Below the pieces are notes generated by a model. It was given only the letters and a program-made list of their open reading frames with translations, had not been told where the DNA came from and ran no database searches. 64,000 nucleotides of DNA from Alligator mississippiensis (taxonomy: Eukaryota > Chordata > Crocodylia > Alligatoridae): assembly GCF_030867095.1 (NCBI RefSeq), contig NC_081828.1:53359434-53423433 (forward strand). The letters run 5' to 3'. Each line of letters starts with the position of its first letter. Position 1 is the first letter of the stretch. The translations under genes were made by a program, and so were the position numbers. Below, one piece after another: positions 39,361 to 51,900 of this stretch.

Positions 39361-40069
39361 CAAAGGTCGGCATGCCATAGCATGTGGTACATGAGGCCAT
39401 TTTGCTTGGGACACCACAGCTGGCCCGGGCTCTAGGCAGCTTCCACCATCCATGGAGCCCAGGCTGGTCGCAGCAGGGAGGCTATGAGCCCCGATGCAAG
39501 CAGCCTGGGCTCCATGGCAGGCAGCAGCTGCCCAGAGCCTGGGCTAGGAGGCTGTAATGGATGCAGTGGGGTGCCCCAGCCCCACTCTGTGACCAGTGGT
39601 GGCTGGACGCGTGCCTCAGGGTACACAGTGGAAAAGGGACCTAGGACAGTGCAACCCCAGCCCCTTGCCTGCCATGCTCCCGGAGGCACATGCGCAGCTG
39701 CTGCCAGCAACAAGCCAAGCCAGGTTTCTGGACCCTGGTGCAGCTGCTTGCAGGCATGAAGCTGCCTGCTGTGAGAGCGTGGGCTGTGGTGGGTGGTAGG
39801 GGCCTGCCCAGAGCCAAGGCTGCTTGCAGTAGGCAGCCATGAGGCTGCAAGCAGCTTCACTGGGGTCCGGGCCCCGGCCTGGCTCATTGCAGGCAGTGGT
39901 TGCACACATGCCTCAAGGAGTATGGTAGGGAAAGGTCCAGTGCTGCATTGCCACAACAAGGACCAGGCTCCTTGTAGCTCTCCTGCCATCCACCCCTGGC
40001 ACACCAACATCTTCCGATTCTAGGTTATGGGGTTTTATGGCACTCCACTCAAAACATTGCTGACCCCTG
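39361..40069. mobile_element. hAT-type element, GC-rich interior
   Basis: Starts caaaggtcggca and ends tgctgacccctg, an inverted pair with about 9 of 12 matching. Inside the ends, a tgccata block pairs with a tatggca block. Flanking 8-mers (gtctacac and ccttatac) differ mainly by C/T changes, so a decayed target duplication is possible but not firm. Long open frames inside are composition effects. Confidence 0.55.
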
Positions 40070-41724
40070 CCTTATACCTTACACTTATTTTACATTAGGG
40101 TGCAAGGCTCAAAGCATTAGCAAATTAGATCTCATAGTGTTTTCAGTATCTTCTATATAAATAATTTAAAACCTTAAAGTACAAGTGTTTTTGAGGCTCA
40201 CCGTTACTTTTCTGCAGTTTGACAGCAATGGAGCCTGATAGCACCAGCTTGCTGCCCAGTATCTGCTGTTTTCCCTCAAGTCTTGCACAAGCCTGAATCC
40301 TGCTGCAGAGTCTAGCAGGTACACAGTGATCCCACAGCAGGTCTCCATTGCTGGCTGCAGCATGCCTTGTGCACAGTTCCTAAATGGTTTCCCCTGCAGC
40401 CTGCTTCTCTGTTTTTCCTTGTTTGCCATGCTGCCACCACAGCCCCAAATGCCAGGCCACTTTCTTGGATGGTATCTTTCCGTAGAGTTTCTGTCTACCT
40501 GGGCAGAGGAAAGGGAGGTGTCCGTCTGACACCAAAATCTCAGAGATCTATGGGAATGAGGAGAACAGCAGCTCCTGCATAGCAGATGCATTATGCATTC
40601 TTCACACCGATCAGTTTGAGATGAATGCTCAAGATGGATTATTGCTGCCTATAGAGCAATTTTGTCCTTTTGTCTCTTCTTGCTGAAGCACTTATGGCTG
40701 AGCTCTAGGCAGCTTTCAATGTTAGCAAATCAGTGAGTTAATCCTGTTAGCTCTGCATAACCAACATTATGCAGCAGAGGCTAGATTCATTAACAAACTT
40801 GTGACCAGGATCTTGGTAGACATGACACATGTACATTGCTATAATTACTCTTTACACTGGTGTTAGCCAGGAGTTGTACACCTGTGTAACTTCCTCAAAG
40901 CTGGTACAGAGTTACAATAGGGAAAAAATAAGGGTTAAAACTACATCAGTGTAAGCGTTCTCACTCCACAACTTTTCCTATTATAGCCTTCTTCTAAATG
41001 CAAACAAACTATTACTGACTCTACCACTTTATGACATGGCAGAGTAATAACATCTATGCCTATCCATGGATAACTGTGTATTTGGCTTCTCTAGATACCC
41101 CTGTAAAATACACTAGGATAACAAAACCAGTGTAAATTATACTTGTATAAAAATGTCATCTCTCCAGGCCCTTAACGTGAATCAGTCATACCCATGCAGC
41201 ACGCTGAAAGCAACTGGGAGCTGTGTAGGTGCCACTGAGCACCTGATCAGAAGGTAATGGAGTTGCCCAGGTCATTGTGGGTAGAATATTTAGTCTTCCT
41301 AACATTTTTTATATGATGCTTGAAATGGAAAGACTCTAGCTTGACTCAGATTACAAAGGTACATTTGCAGGACTGGCATTTAAAGGGGGGGAGGGGCGGG
41401 AAGGAGGAATGGCAGTTTTAGTGTAGAATTAATTCAAGAACAACAACCTGGTACCTATGAAAACAGTATTGTTTTCAAAGCAGCACTGCGCTTTAATCAC
41501 CTGTTGCTGCCTGGAAGGTGGAACTCCACAGAACAGGAACTGTGAATGTGTCACAAAGGGAGGGATCACTCTAGAATGGCCTATATTATAACAAGTATAC
41601 CAATAAGAGCAAGGGAAACATGAGCACCACTGGTGAGTTATCATAAACAGCCCCTTGCATGGAAAAAAAAATGCAAAAGGAGAGGAGAGGGAAGTATCAG
41701 GCTTAAGCTATAGGACATTTGGGA

Positions 41725-41880
41725 TTTCTTCTGGCCTCTGTCACAGATTTGCTGTGTGATCTTGGTTATTTAAGGGTAAATTCTCATTAATATCCATTAG
41801 TCTGAGGAGCACTGTAACTTTTTTAGCTGTCCATCTTGTTCCTCACTTCCCCATAAGTAAAACATGGAAAGTAATTCCTC
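41725..41880 (+). mobile_element. possible MIR-like SINE fragment
   Basis: Contains tttgctgtgtgatcttgg followed by a diverged aaattctcattaa tract, the order seen in MIR (CTGTGTGACCTTGGGCAAG). Weak. Confidence 0.4.
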
Positions 41881-42872
41881 AAGGAATACTGGAAAGAGTA
41901 GTTCATGGATAAAGTTGGCAAAGTGCTTTTAGAGTCTTAAGTGAAAGGAACTTTTGGACATTACTAATTCTAACCATAGCCTGAGTCTCTCTCCTCTTCA
42001 GTAATACATGGTATTTCTGGGAGTTTATGAGCCTGGGACAATTCCTCAGCTGGTATACGCTTCCTGAAAGGAACAATTTCTACCCACACCACCTGGAGGA
42101 GTGATCAGCACTGCTCCTCTGAGAGCGCATGAGAGAGACACTTTGCTTTTTTCCTGAATTACTGAATCACTCATTTCAGAATACAGCGCACATAGGACTG
42201 CAAGAAACTGCCTGTATTATATCAAGTCCAGTTGCCTGCAAACATAGGCAGCCATTTAATAAACAGTTGGTCTTAAAGGATCCACAGGATTTGGCCTTCT
42301 CACACATCACAGTCACAAAGCTTACCCTAACACTCAAGATGAACTTAGAAAAAAAAAGCAAAAAACCCCAGAACCTGACAAAGCCTACAATGTGTCTCAA
42401 GCTGAGAGCAGGAGAAACGCACAAACAGTGCACATTCTGCATGAACAAGGGGTCGTACCCATTTAGGAAGTTGCCCTCTGACTTCTGGAACTGGGTTCTA
42501 TGGTAGGGCAAACTCTGGATCAGTGAAACTTTCATTCAGAATTTCCACTATTACATATAAATAATTCCCTCCTTTTGTGTGTCTGAAGAAACTGGGTTTA
42601 GCAGAAATTATTTAAGTCCTAATTCACCTTTTATAAACTACCCTGATGACCACCATCTTGGGTGACAACTTGGAGGTTCAGCTGGATCCAAAAGAAGTAA
42701 AAGTGTGAGCTTTCTGCAGCTTAAGCCAACACTGTCTAGTTGGGGTTACATGAGATTTACTCCTTCCATGACTGGATACAACTCATAGCACTCATTCCCC
42801 TAGGTTACACTAGCTTTCCAAAATTCCCTTTTTGGTTCAGCATTTGTCTCTCTTGGTCTCCTCCCTCTCTAG

Positions 42873-42955
42873 TAACAATAGCCTCCACAGACATTGGTGT
42901 TCTGCTGGAAGATGATGTCTTCGTCGATTTTTTCAACACCTTCCTGAATCTTCCT
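42873..42955 (+). CDS. RGSL1: RGSL1 exon encoding DDVFVDFFNTFLNLP
   Basis: The acceptor is CTCTCTAG and the donor is GTAAGT. It starts with two bases of a split codon, so at least one more coding exon lies upstream. The frame stays open upstream to an ATG at 42740, but that part reads like a polypyrimidine tract, so splicing is preferred over a start there. Confidence 0.8.
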
Positions 42956-45900
42956 GTAAGTTTTCCTTTTGCAGTTTAGCTCATGGTCCTTGTGGATCTT
43001 AGCACATCTCCCTTACCCTTGGAGGTTGCATGTCTCTATGGTATTAGGGGCTCCTGAGAATTTCAGACTATCATTTCAGACAATGCAGGGTGCTGCACCT
43101 GGGAGAAAGAATCCACAGCATACATACAGGCTGGGGAGTTCCCTTCTTGAAAGCACAGAGGCAGAAAGGGATCTTGGAGTCATTATGGACTCCAAGATGA
43201 ACATGAGCTGCCAATGCCAGACCGCAGCCAGCAAGGCCAGCCATACCTTGTCATGCATCCAAAGGTGCATCTCAAGTCTGTCCAGAGAAGTGATACTCAC
43301 CCTCTATGCAACTTTGGTCAGGCCGCAGTTTTTTCATAGATTTCATAGACATTAGGGCTGGAAGGGACCTCGGAAGATCATCGAGTCCAGCCCCCTGCCC
43401 AAAGGGCAGGAAGTCAGCTGGGTTCATAGGATCCCAGCAAGATGAGCATCCAGTTTGCTCTTGAAGGTGTTCAATGTACGCGCTTGAACCACCTCCGGTG
43501 GCAGGCTGTTCCAGACCTTGGGGGCTCGGACAGTAAAGAAATTCTTCCTTATGTCCAGCCTGAAATGGTCTTGTAGTAGTTTATGACCATTCGACCTAGT
43601 CGTCATCCCTTGGGGCGCTCTGGTGAACAAACGTTCCCCCAGATACTGGTGATCACCCCTGATAAACTTATAGGTGGCCATCAGATCACCCCTGAGTCTG
43701 CGCTTTTCCAGGCTAAAGAGCCCCAGGGCTCTCAGCCTGTCATCGTAGGGTCTGCTTCCCTGACCTCTGATCATGCACGTGGCTCTTCTCTGGACTCTCT
43801 CAAGCTTCTCCACATCCTTTTTGAATTGTGGAGCCCAAATTGTTGGAGTACTGTGTCCAGTATTGGGCACCGCACTTCAAAAGGGTTGTGGCCAGCCTGG
43901 TGAGGGTTCAGAGGAGAGCCACCTGGTTGGTGAGAGGGCAGCAGGACAGGCCCTACAAGGAGAGACTGAGGGACCTGAACCTGTTCAGCCTCAGCAAGAG
44001 GAGGCTGAGGGGGGACCTGGTGGCTGCCTACAAGCTCATCAGGGGAGATCAACAGCAAATAGGCAGAGCCCTTTTCTCCCCAGCACCACCTGGGGTGACA
44101 AGGAACAGTGGTAATAAGCTGATGTAAAATAAGTTTAGGTTAGAGATCAGAAGGCAATATTTTAGAGTTAGGGTGGCCAAAATCTGGAACCAACTTCCCA
44201 GGGAAGTGGTCCTCACCCCTACCTTGGGCAAATTCAAGAGGAGGTTGGATGATCACCTGTCCGGGGTCTTGCGAACCCAGCATTCATTCCTGCCTGTGGC
44301 TGGGGGTCAGGCTAGATGATCTGTTCAGGTCCCTCCTGACCCTAGCTACTATGAAACTATTAAACTTCTCTGGTAGAGATCCCTACCTTGCTTCCAGACA
44401 CATGCAGCCATGAATCTTTGCCCATAACTTTTTTTAGCTATGTAGGCTCAGGAATGGTTAGTGATTGGATGAATATATCTAGGGGGTGGCAAGTGGTGGT
44501 TGATTCCCTGTCATTCACTCCTTTCTGACTTGCTGTTGAATCCAGGTCCTAGGAAAGTGGTGCTCAGCTGCAGGAGGTGCTGCCTTTTGAGCTGCATTCC
44601 ATTGATGAAAGAAGGCATCCCCATGTGTATTGTTTATAATATTTTTTGACCATTCTGGGATTAATTAAGCCGTTACTCATTATTGGTACTTTGAACTTTC
44701 ATTAAGTTACCACAGTGACCTGACCTTCCAGGTACTTGGTGGTTCCATTTGTCCTGTGCCATTTCAGTTAGGTGAAAATGCATATTTGTCCTCCCTATTC
44801 TAAAAACAGCTAACTCCCTCTGACCAGCTAGCAGAAATTGGGTGCAGTACATCTCCTACCAGGATGTTACCCTCTATAGAAAGGTTGTACATTGCCTTCC
44901 AGCTGGGGCTCAAAACAATTTATTGTTAGAAGTATTGATGTTATCTAGGCCAGGAATTCTCCAGCTTTCTCATGCTTTGGGCTATTTTGACAGAGACATC
45001 CCTTTTCATGAACCCATTTGCCCTCTCAATATCCCAATTCCTCCATAGTTTGCTCTTAAAATATCTACTTTTGGGGACTATCAGGAACAGGCTTATAGAG
45101 GAGGAGCAGACTTGTGGATTAGGGATCAGGATTTGGATTCAGTTCCCCCATCTGCCAGACTTCCTGGGTGACCTAGGCCAACTTATTCCATCTGACAAGT
45201 GAAGGTAGTATTTCCTTTCTCCTGTTCTTTCTCCGAGTTGCCTTTTTAGACTGTATGTTGTTTAAAAATACATAGGCATGCTTCCCCCCTGCCCCTCCTC
45301 CCACCAGATGCATGTACAACATCCAATAGGTCAGGGAATCTTGGCCTCACTGGGCTCATCTACACAAGACACTGACTGCACAGTAGTGGAAAAATACTGT
45401 GCAGCAGTGTGTCACAGCAGAGATAGTGCTAATATGCTACTGCACAGTAGCGTAACCTAAAAGACGTTCACCAGCTCTACTGAGCAGTAACTGCGCTTAC
45501 TGTGTATTTAGCACTTACTAATACAAGTGTTAATAAATATGCAGTAACAACTGTGTTGTAGTGTATCATGTAGACGCGTCCACTGTAATACAGATGATCA
45601 ATAAGAGATCATAAACTAAGAACACCTGGTACACAGGAGGAGCCTTCATTCCACTTCATGCAGTTGACGCACTATTATTAACAATAATATATCAAGTGTT
45701 TCTGCTAAAGAGACAAGACTGGAGAACTACCTGGCCTGAAAGAATAAGAGGTGAGAGTGGTTATGGGAGAGGTGCCTTTCCCACGGTATGAGTTATTGTC
45801 TTTGTTAGTCAAGTTCTGGCTCCCTCTGCTCCCTCTCACTTATCCCTTCTTCCTTCTTTACAGGTCTTTGGTCAGACACCCATTTACATAACCAGTATTC

Positions 45901-48900
45901 GCCAGTGGTACCTGTGGCCAGAGTTACCATGCTCCCTGGTAAGGCAATAACCTTTACAAGATGTAGCAGCAGGCTGAAGCCTTCTGCCCAGGAAAAGAGA
46001 TGGGCAAAGAGGAAAAGACCAGAATGGGGGTGGGCAGAACAACCAGGATCTTAAGCTCAAGACTTCCTGAGGGTGGCTCTCCTTCCCTTTGTGCTCTTAT
46101 TGTGTGTATTCAGTTGGGTGAATAAACTTGGGAACAATCAGAAGCAGGTGCAACAAAGGTCTGGATGCTGGGGAAGTACTCTGAGCTTGAGCCAATAGTC
46201 AATAGAAAGGTCCATGATGACTTCAAGGCAGGTTGCATAAGGCCCCATGTGCAGAATGTCCCTATAATTTGGGAGCATCTGGGCCTCCTGAAGGACATTC
46301 CATCCTGAAATAGCCAAGACTTAGGACACTTATCCTAAACAATTGCTTATAGGGTCCTTCCTTCTCATAGTTACAAGTAGAATTCACCTATCCTTTGACA
46401 TTAATGATCTCTGATGCTCACCTTGGAGACAGCCCACTTCCCCTGTGTATTAGCTGTGTCATGAGAAAGTCACCACAACTTCCCTCCTCCCCAACTTGGC
46501 TTCATGGACCAGAACACATCCCTCCTCTCACAGAGGCAACCCCAAAGGCACCAAGAGAGTCATGCCCCCCCCCCCGCCCCCGCCAGAGGTTTACTATATT
46601 GAAAAGTTAATGCAGAAACAAATTCTACCAGGCTTTGCACTGTGGAAGTTTTCCAGGCACTTAACTACTAGAGGGTTCTTGTTTAATAAAGTCAGCTAAT
46701 GAAGTGACACCAGGGGTAGATCCTTCTATCACAGTCTAATCAGTCTTCTATGGGGAAAATACAGGTACCAAAGTACAAAGGCTTATTGACATGGATGGAG
46801 AAATACCGGCTGCCACATTTCTGCAAAACCAACCTGTGCCTTCATTACATTCTCTGTCAGAAGCTTCTCAGTTTCATTAGATCCAAGGAGGCTGGTGAGT
46901 TGTGACAACCCTAAAAGTCTCTTACTCATGATAGCTTTTGACATGCAAACAGTTGCCTTTTCTCTATTCAGTTGTTGTCTTCACCTTTGGTGTATGTAGC
47001 TGTGGTCTGGATAAATGAAAATAGTGTGGGTACCAATATTTATAAAATTTTTAAACTTTCATGTGTGGGGAAAATCTTTTTTTTTTAAATGGGAAAAGAT
47101 AATTTGCTTAGTTTGTTTTCATATGCAAGTTGCTTGGGTGCTATGGGAAAGAGAGTCATAAAAATCACCTAGATATAGGGACAGAGAAAGTTTAAGCCTC
47201 CATGGTTAAACACTTGCATATTGCAAGGTAAGAGCAGGCAGGCAGTTAGTGTGGAACAGATGATGCACAGTGAATCCCTGCCTCCTTTGAACTCTGCAAT
47301 TTGTTTCCTTGTCCATAGAATCAAGAGAGTGATGTTAATCCTAAAACTATGAATACCCAGCCCATCTTGTCTTTGTATTGAATTCTGCTTCTTCCAGCCT
47401 AGGTTTAACATTAGATAATAAAAAGATTTGTGGTGAAGCCCCAAGTTCAGGCAAAAAAGGAAATGGGTTGGTGATAATGGGGGAAGGGTAATGGCTGAAC
47501 GTAGAGGACATGGGTGAGTTTTTACATGTTGGTATGAAAATATGCCTGGCATCTGCAGTGGAAAATTTTCAACTGGTTCATAGTTTGCAACTGAGTTTTG
47601 GAACAGAGCATAGATTCAGGATCTGACCGTTGGCCTTGTAACAGAAACCATCAGAGATCAGCTGAAGGATTCTGGTAGCATATACTTGTACATGTACACA
47701 CTGGACAGCTGCCTGTTGTGATGCTTTCTGCTCTCATGCAGCAGAGATGCTGAGATGGAAAAGGGCAGACCAATGGCTGCTGGAAAAGTGCATTAGTGGT
47801 ACACGAGGGATGTGGCGCTTTCGTTCCTTCCTCCAAGAAATGGCAGGTAAGCATACAGTTTCCCTCAGACTGGCCTCTACTACCCTATGGATCCTCACTT
47901 ATATGCAGACCGGCAAGCTCTGCAGCAGGACAGTGGGTGGCTGGTGTAACTTAGAGATGTATGTCAAACACAGTGAGCACTGAGGACACTATATAAGACA
48001 CTACCCTGGATAAAAGAGTGCCCTGCTGAAGATAAGCCTGGAGCACAAGTGCACTGAATCCCACTGCCTTGCAACTGTCACAGGAAGCCAAAATGAGGGT
48101 TTCCAATTTTATACCAAAAACTGTTGAGAAACAGGGTCACAAGCTAACAGGCTGGGAAGGAATAGACAAACACAAATAGGGAAACATTAGCAGAGAAGTA
48201 TGTACACTTAGGAACTAAATACCAGATAACAACCAGTAGCATTGTGGTGTATTCACTCAGGGACCAGTAACTGATAGCATGAACTACAACTGTAGAGCAG
48301 ATACTCCGTAAGCCTGTGTCCTCCAAGACCTCCAGGCTAGGGACAGCAATTACACATAAATTGTATAAGTGACTGGAAACTAGTTCAAATCTGTAATGCA
48401 ACATAAGTTCAATGCTTATAAACTGCTTTCAAAGTGGCTGAAACCAGTTTAAGATAATCCTGCATGGATGTAGTCATAGGCAGCAGAAGTGGTGGCTAAT
48501 GGGGCTTATTCCCCCCAAACACGGGGCAGTGGTAGGGCTGCAAGGCAGCCTGGCTGCCGGTTTCTAATGCATGCAGCCCGGGGGGGGCAGGCATGGCATG
48601 CAGGCAGCAGTGAGGGAGGCAGTGGGGCTGGGGCTGGGGCAGGCCCTGCATAGCTAGCATGAGGCGTGGAACTGAGCCGCAAGCAGATCATCCAGGGGTC
48701 ACAGCTCCTGCTGCTACATGCATCCTGGGAGGCATGGGGGTAGGTGTGTGCCCCCAAATCTACATGGGGCAGGGCAGGCTGCAGCTGTAAGCTGGGGCGG
48801 GGTAGCATCGGGCTCTTCCCAGTGTGGGGGTTGGGCCACACTGTGCTTGGGGCAGACAGCAGCGGCACTAGGAGCGGGGCTATGGGGGGGGAGGGGTGGC

Positions 48901-51900
48901 CTGCAGCCATGCCAAAATTCACTGTAACCCCCCAACACCCTCCCAGCACTGCTGCCACCTGCCGCAAGTGCAGCATAGCCCAAACCCCCCCAGCACAGCC
49001 CTGACCCCAGCCCACAGTGGCAGCCCACCTCCCTCCATGCAGATCCTGGGCACACACCCCACCCCTTCCCTCCTGGGGTGCGTGCAGCAGCAGAAGCCAC
49101 CACCCCCTCCCCACACTGGGCCCCTCCCCCCCCGACAAGCTGCTTGCAGCTCCATTCTGCACCCCACCCCAGCTGTGCAGCACCTGCCCCAGCCCTAGGT
49201 CCACTCCCACCTACTCCCAATGGCCCTTCCCCCACAGACTTGTATGCTGGGGGGCACACATGCACTCCGCCCCTCAAATAATTTTTTCTCCCTCCTCCCA
49301 TAAATGTAGTATCATACTTAACTGATTTAGGTTAAGCTGGTTTATTGAACTTCTGCCCAAGATTCCCTCCAGATGCAAGTTAACTCAGTCCCCCAGCATC
49401 CCATGATGCTTGGCACTTCCCCAGCAAACCCTGGTTTTGCAGGATGGGCAAACTAGCCTTGGCCCAGGTTGTCTGCTCCAGCTGAGAAAGGAGGCATGCT
49501 CTAGACCCCCCGGCTTCTGGCCCAAGCCACTGCGAGCTAGGGTGGCTATTATAGAGGACAGTCTGGTTTTCCTCTGTCCTCTATTGATATGAAACCGAAC
49601 GCCTTTCATAGATGTTAGGTGTTAGGGTCGGAAGGGACCTCAATAGATCATCAAGTCCGACCCCCTGCATAAGCAGGAAAGAGTGCTGGGTCTAGATGAC
49701 CCCAGCTAGATACTCATCTAACCTCCTCTTGAAGACCCCCAGGGTAGGGGAGAGCACCACCTCCCTTGGGAGCCCATTCCAGACCTTGGCCACTCGAACT
49801 GTGAAGAAGTTCTTCCTTATGTCCAGTCTAAATCTGCTCTCTACTAGCTTGTGGCCATTGTTTCTTGTAACCCCCGGGGGCGCCTTGGTGAATAAATCCT
49901 CACCAATTCCCTTCTGTGCCCCCGTGATGAACTTATAGGCAGCTACAAGGTCGCCTCTCAACCTTCTCTTGCAGAGGCTGAAAAGGTCCAGTTTCTCTAG
50001 TCTCTCCTCGTAGGGCTTGGTCTGCAGGCCCTTGACCATACGAGTTGCCCTTCGCTGTACCCTCTCCAGGTTATCTGCGTCCTTCTTGAAGTGTGGCGCC
50101 CAGAATTGCACGCAGTACTCCAACTGCGGTCTGACCAATGCCCTATAGAGGGGAAGTATCACCTCCCTGGACCTATTTGTCATGCATCTGCTGATGCACG
50201 ATAAAGTGCCATTGGCTTTTCTGATGGCTTCATCACACTGCCGACTCATGTTCATCTTGGAGTCCACTAGGACTCCAAGATCCCTTTCCACCTCTGTGCC
50301 ACCCAGCAGGTCATTCCCTAGGCTGTAGGTGTGTTGGACATTTTTCCTTACTAGGTGCAGCACTTTGCATTTCTCCTTGTTGAACTGCATCCTGTTGTTT
50401 TCTGCCCACTTGTGCAACCTATCCAGGTCTGCCTGCAGCTGTTCCCTGCCCCCCGGCGTGTCCACTTTTCCCCATAGCTTTGTGTCATCTGCAAACTTGG
50501 ACAGAGTACATTTCACTCCCACGTCCAAGTCGCTGATGAAGACATTAAAGAGTATCGGTCCAAGGACCGAACCCTGCGGGACCCCACTGCCCACACCCTT
50601 CCAGGTCAAGACTGACCCATCTACCACGACTCTTTGGGTGCGACCCTCTAGCCAATTCGCCACCCACCGGACTGTGCAGTCATCCACATCACAGCCTCTT
50701 AACTTGTTCACCAGTATGGGGTGGGATACCGTATCGAAGGCCTTTCTGAAGTCTAAGTATACGACATCCACCCCTCCTCCTGTGTCCAGGCGTTTCGTAA
50801 CCTGGTCATAGAAAGAGACTAGGTTGGTCAGGCACGATCTGCCCGCCACAAACCCATGCTGGTTTCCCCTTAGCATAATTTGTCCTGCCGGGCTCTCACA
50901 AATGTGAGCCTTGATAATTTTTTCAAATACTTTACCAAGGATGGAGGTGAGACTGACTGGCCTATAGTTGCCCGGGTCCTCCTTCCTCCCTTTTTTGAAA
51001 ATGGGGACCACGTTAGCCCTTTTCCAGTCCTCCGGGACTTGGCCCGTGCGCCACGAGCATTCGAATACTCCCACCAGTGGCTCTGCAATGACATCGGCCA
51101 GTGCCTTCAGCACCCTCGGATGGAGCCCATCCGGGCCTGCCGACTTAAAGGCATCCAGTTCTTCCAAGTGACTCTGCACCATCTCAGGGTCTACGCATGG
51201 AAGTCTGGTGCCTTGCTGCTGCCTCTCTACAATCCCAGTGAGAGACTTGTCGTGCCCCTCGCTTAGGAACACTGAGGCAAAGAACTCGTTGAGGAGTTCA
51301 GCCTTGTCCCCCCTATCTGTCACCAATTGTTTCTGCCCATTTAGCAGCGGTCCTATTCCTCCCTGGGCCTTCCTTTTACTCCCAATATATCTAAAAAACA
51401 ATTTCTTGTTGTCCTTTACTTGGGTTGCCATCCTCAGCTCCATGGTAGCTTTGGCCCGCCTAACTGCCTCCCTACAAGCACGAGCAGAGGAGGTATATTC
51501 ATCTTTAGTGATCTCACCCTGTTTCCACTTTTTATGTGCTCCAATGATCTCACCCTGTTTCCACTTTTTATGTGCTCCTTTATGTCCTCTATTTTTCTCT
51601 TGAAGAGTATCTTCTCTTGAAGAGAAAAATAGAGGACATAAACAGCGTCGGGTTTCACATCAGTAGAGGACGGAATAGCAGAAGATCAGAATGTCCTCTA
51701 TGATGGCCACCCTACTGCAAGCATGTGGCTGCATTTCCAGAACAAAAGAGAATGTCTCTTTGCTTGCTTATTGGTTTAATCTATGCAGGTTAGACTAACC
51801 TGAGAAGACTGAATCAATTCAGCCTTGGGCTTTTTGATTGTCTGTACTTAGCTCTGGAAGTACCCCTAACCAGTAACCAGTCTCAGTCATGAGAGCGCTC

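Larger units (their letters stand above)
31060..42870. other. intergenic DNA between the possible small gene and RGSL1
   Basis: No supported coding exon. Open frames here are short or lie within GC-rich repeats. The missing 5' exon of RGSL1 should lie in the right part, but I could not identify it. Named repeats are listed separately; the remaining stretches hold nothing I can assign. Confidence 0.45.
49606..51642 (-). mobile_element. CR1 LINE, 5'-truncated, well preserved
   Basis: A minus-strand CR1 with its 3' end at the left (catagatgttagg, then gtcggaagggacctcaatag). It is about 2.04 kb and lacks the endonuclease region and 5'UTR but keeps the reverse transcriptase and C-terminal part of ORF2 open. 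Its 5' junction carries an inverted duplication of its own first 29 bases. It inserted into the loop or arm of the hAT-type foldback element. Confidence 0.93.
49538..51714. mobile_element. long-inverted-repeat hAT-type element interrupted by a CR1
   Basis: The outer sequences form inverted arms. Left tagggtggctattatagagg pairs with right cctctatgatggccaccctA, and pairing continues inward through tcctcta and atgaaacc blocks, about 65 bases in all. The flanks are CTGCGAGC (49530-49537) and CTGCAAGC (51715-51722), 7 of 8 matching, an 8-bp duplication. Removing the CR1 leaves a short foldback element of under 150 bases. Confidence 0.78.
48337..51851. mobile_element. CTAGGGACAG-family repeat, copy 1, carrying nested insertions
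   Basis: Begins ctagggacag with an attacacataaa block, and ends ttgtctgtacttag. A second copy at 53636-55071 has the same order of blocks, including catagttcagcg-like, gaacttctg, cccccagcatg, tctgctccag and the right-end ttagactaacctg. Two later elements interrupt copy 1, at 48475-49302 and 49538-51714. Without them it is about 500 bases. Its ends are an inverted CTAGGGACAG(A) pair. A clear target duplication was not found, so hAT membership is likely but unproven. Confidence 0.7.

Noticed and set aside
39432-40010. 192-codon minus-strand frame
   Set aside because: It falls inside the hAT-type element at 39361-40069, is compositionally biased and overlaps competing frames on both strands.
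42129-42506. 125-codon frame with a CTFCMNKG stretch, briefly considered as a zinc-finger (NANOS-like) remnant or the RGSL1 first exon
   Set aside because: Only one Cys pair of the zinc finger fits, no donor keeps the RGSL1 phase convincingly, and the antisense frame is equally long.
42740-42872. RGSL1 translation starting at the ATG at 42740 with readthrough into the first exon
   Set aside because: The frame is open but passes through a pyrimidine-rich tract ending CTCTCTAG, a good acceptor. The upstream residues do not resemble the mammalian N-terminus.
43583-43903. Plus-strand frames across the inner CR1
   Set aside because: They are antisense shadows of the minus-strand CR1 ORF2 and the junction between two CR1 copies.
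48506-49301. Long minus-strand frames (234 and 195 codons) rich in Gly and Pro
   Set aside because: They lie entirely inside the GC-rich hAT-type element and overlap in different frames. The related copy at 27480-28253 does not keep them.
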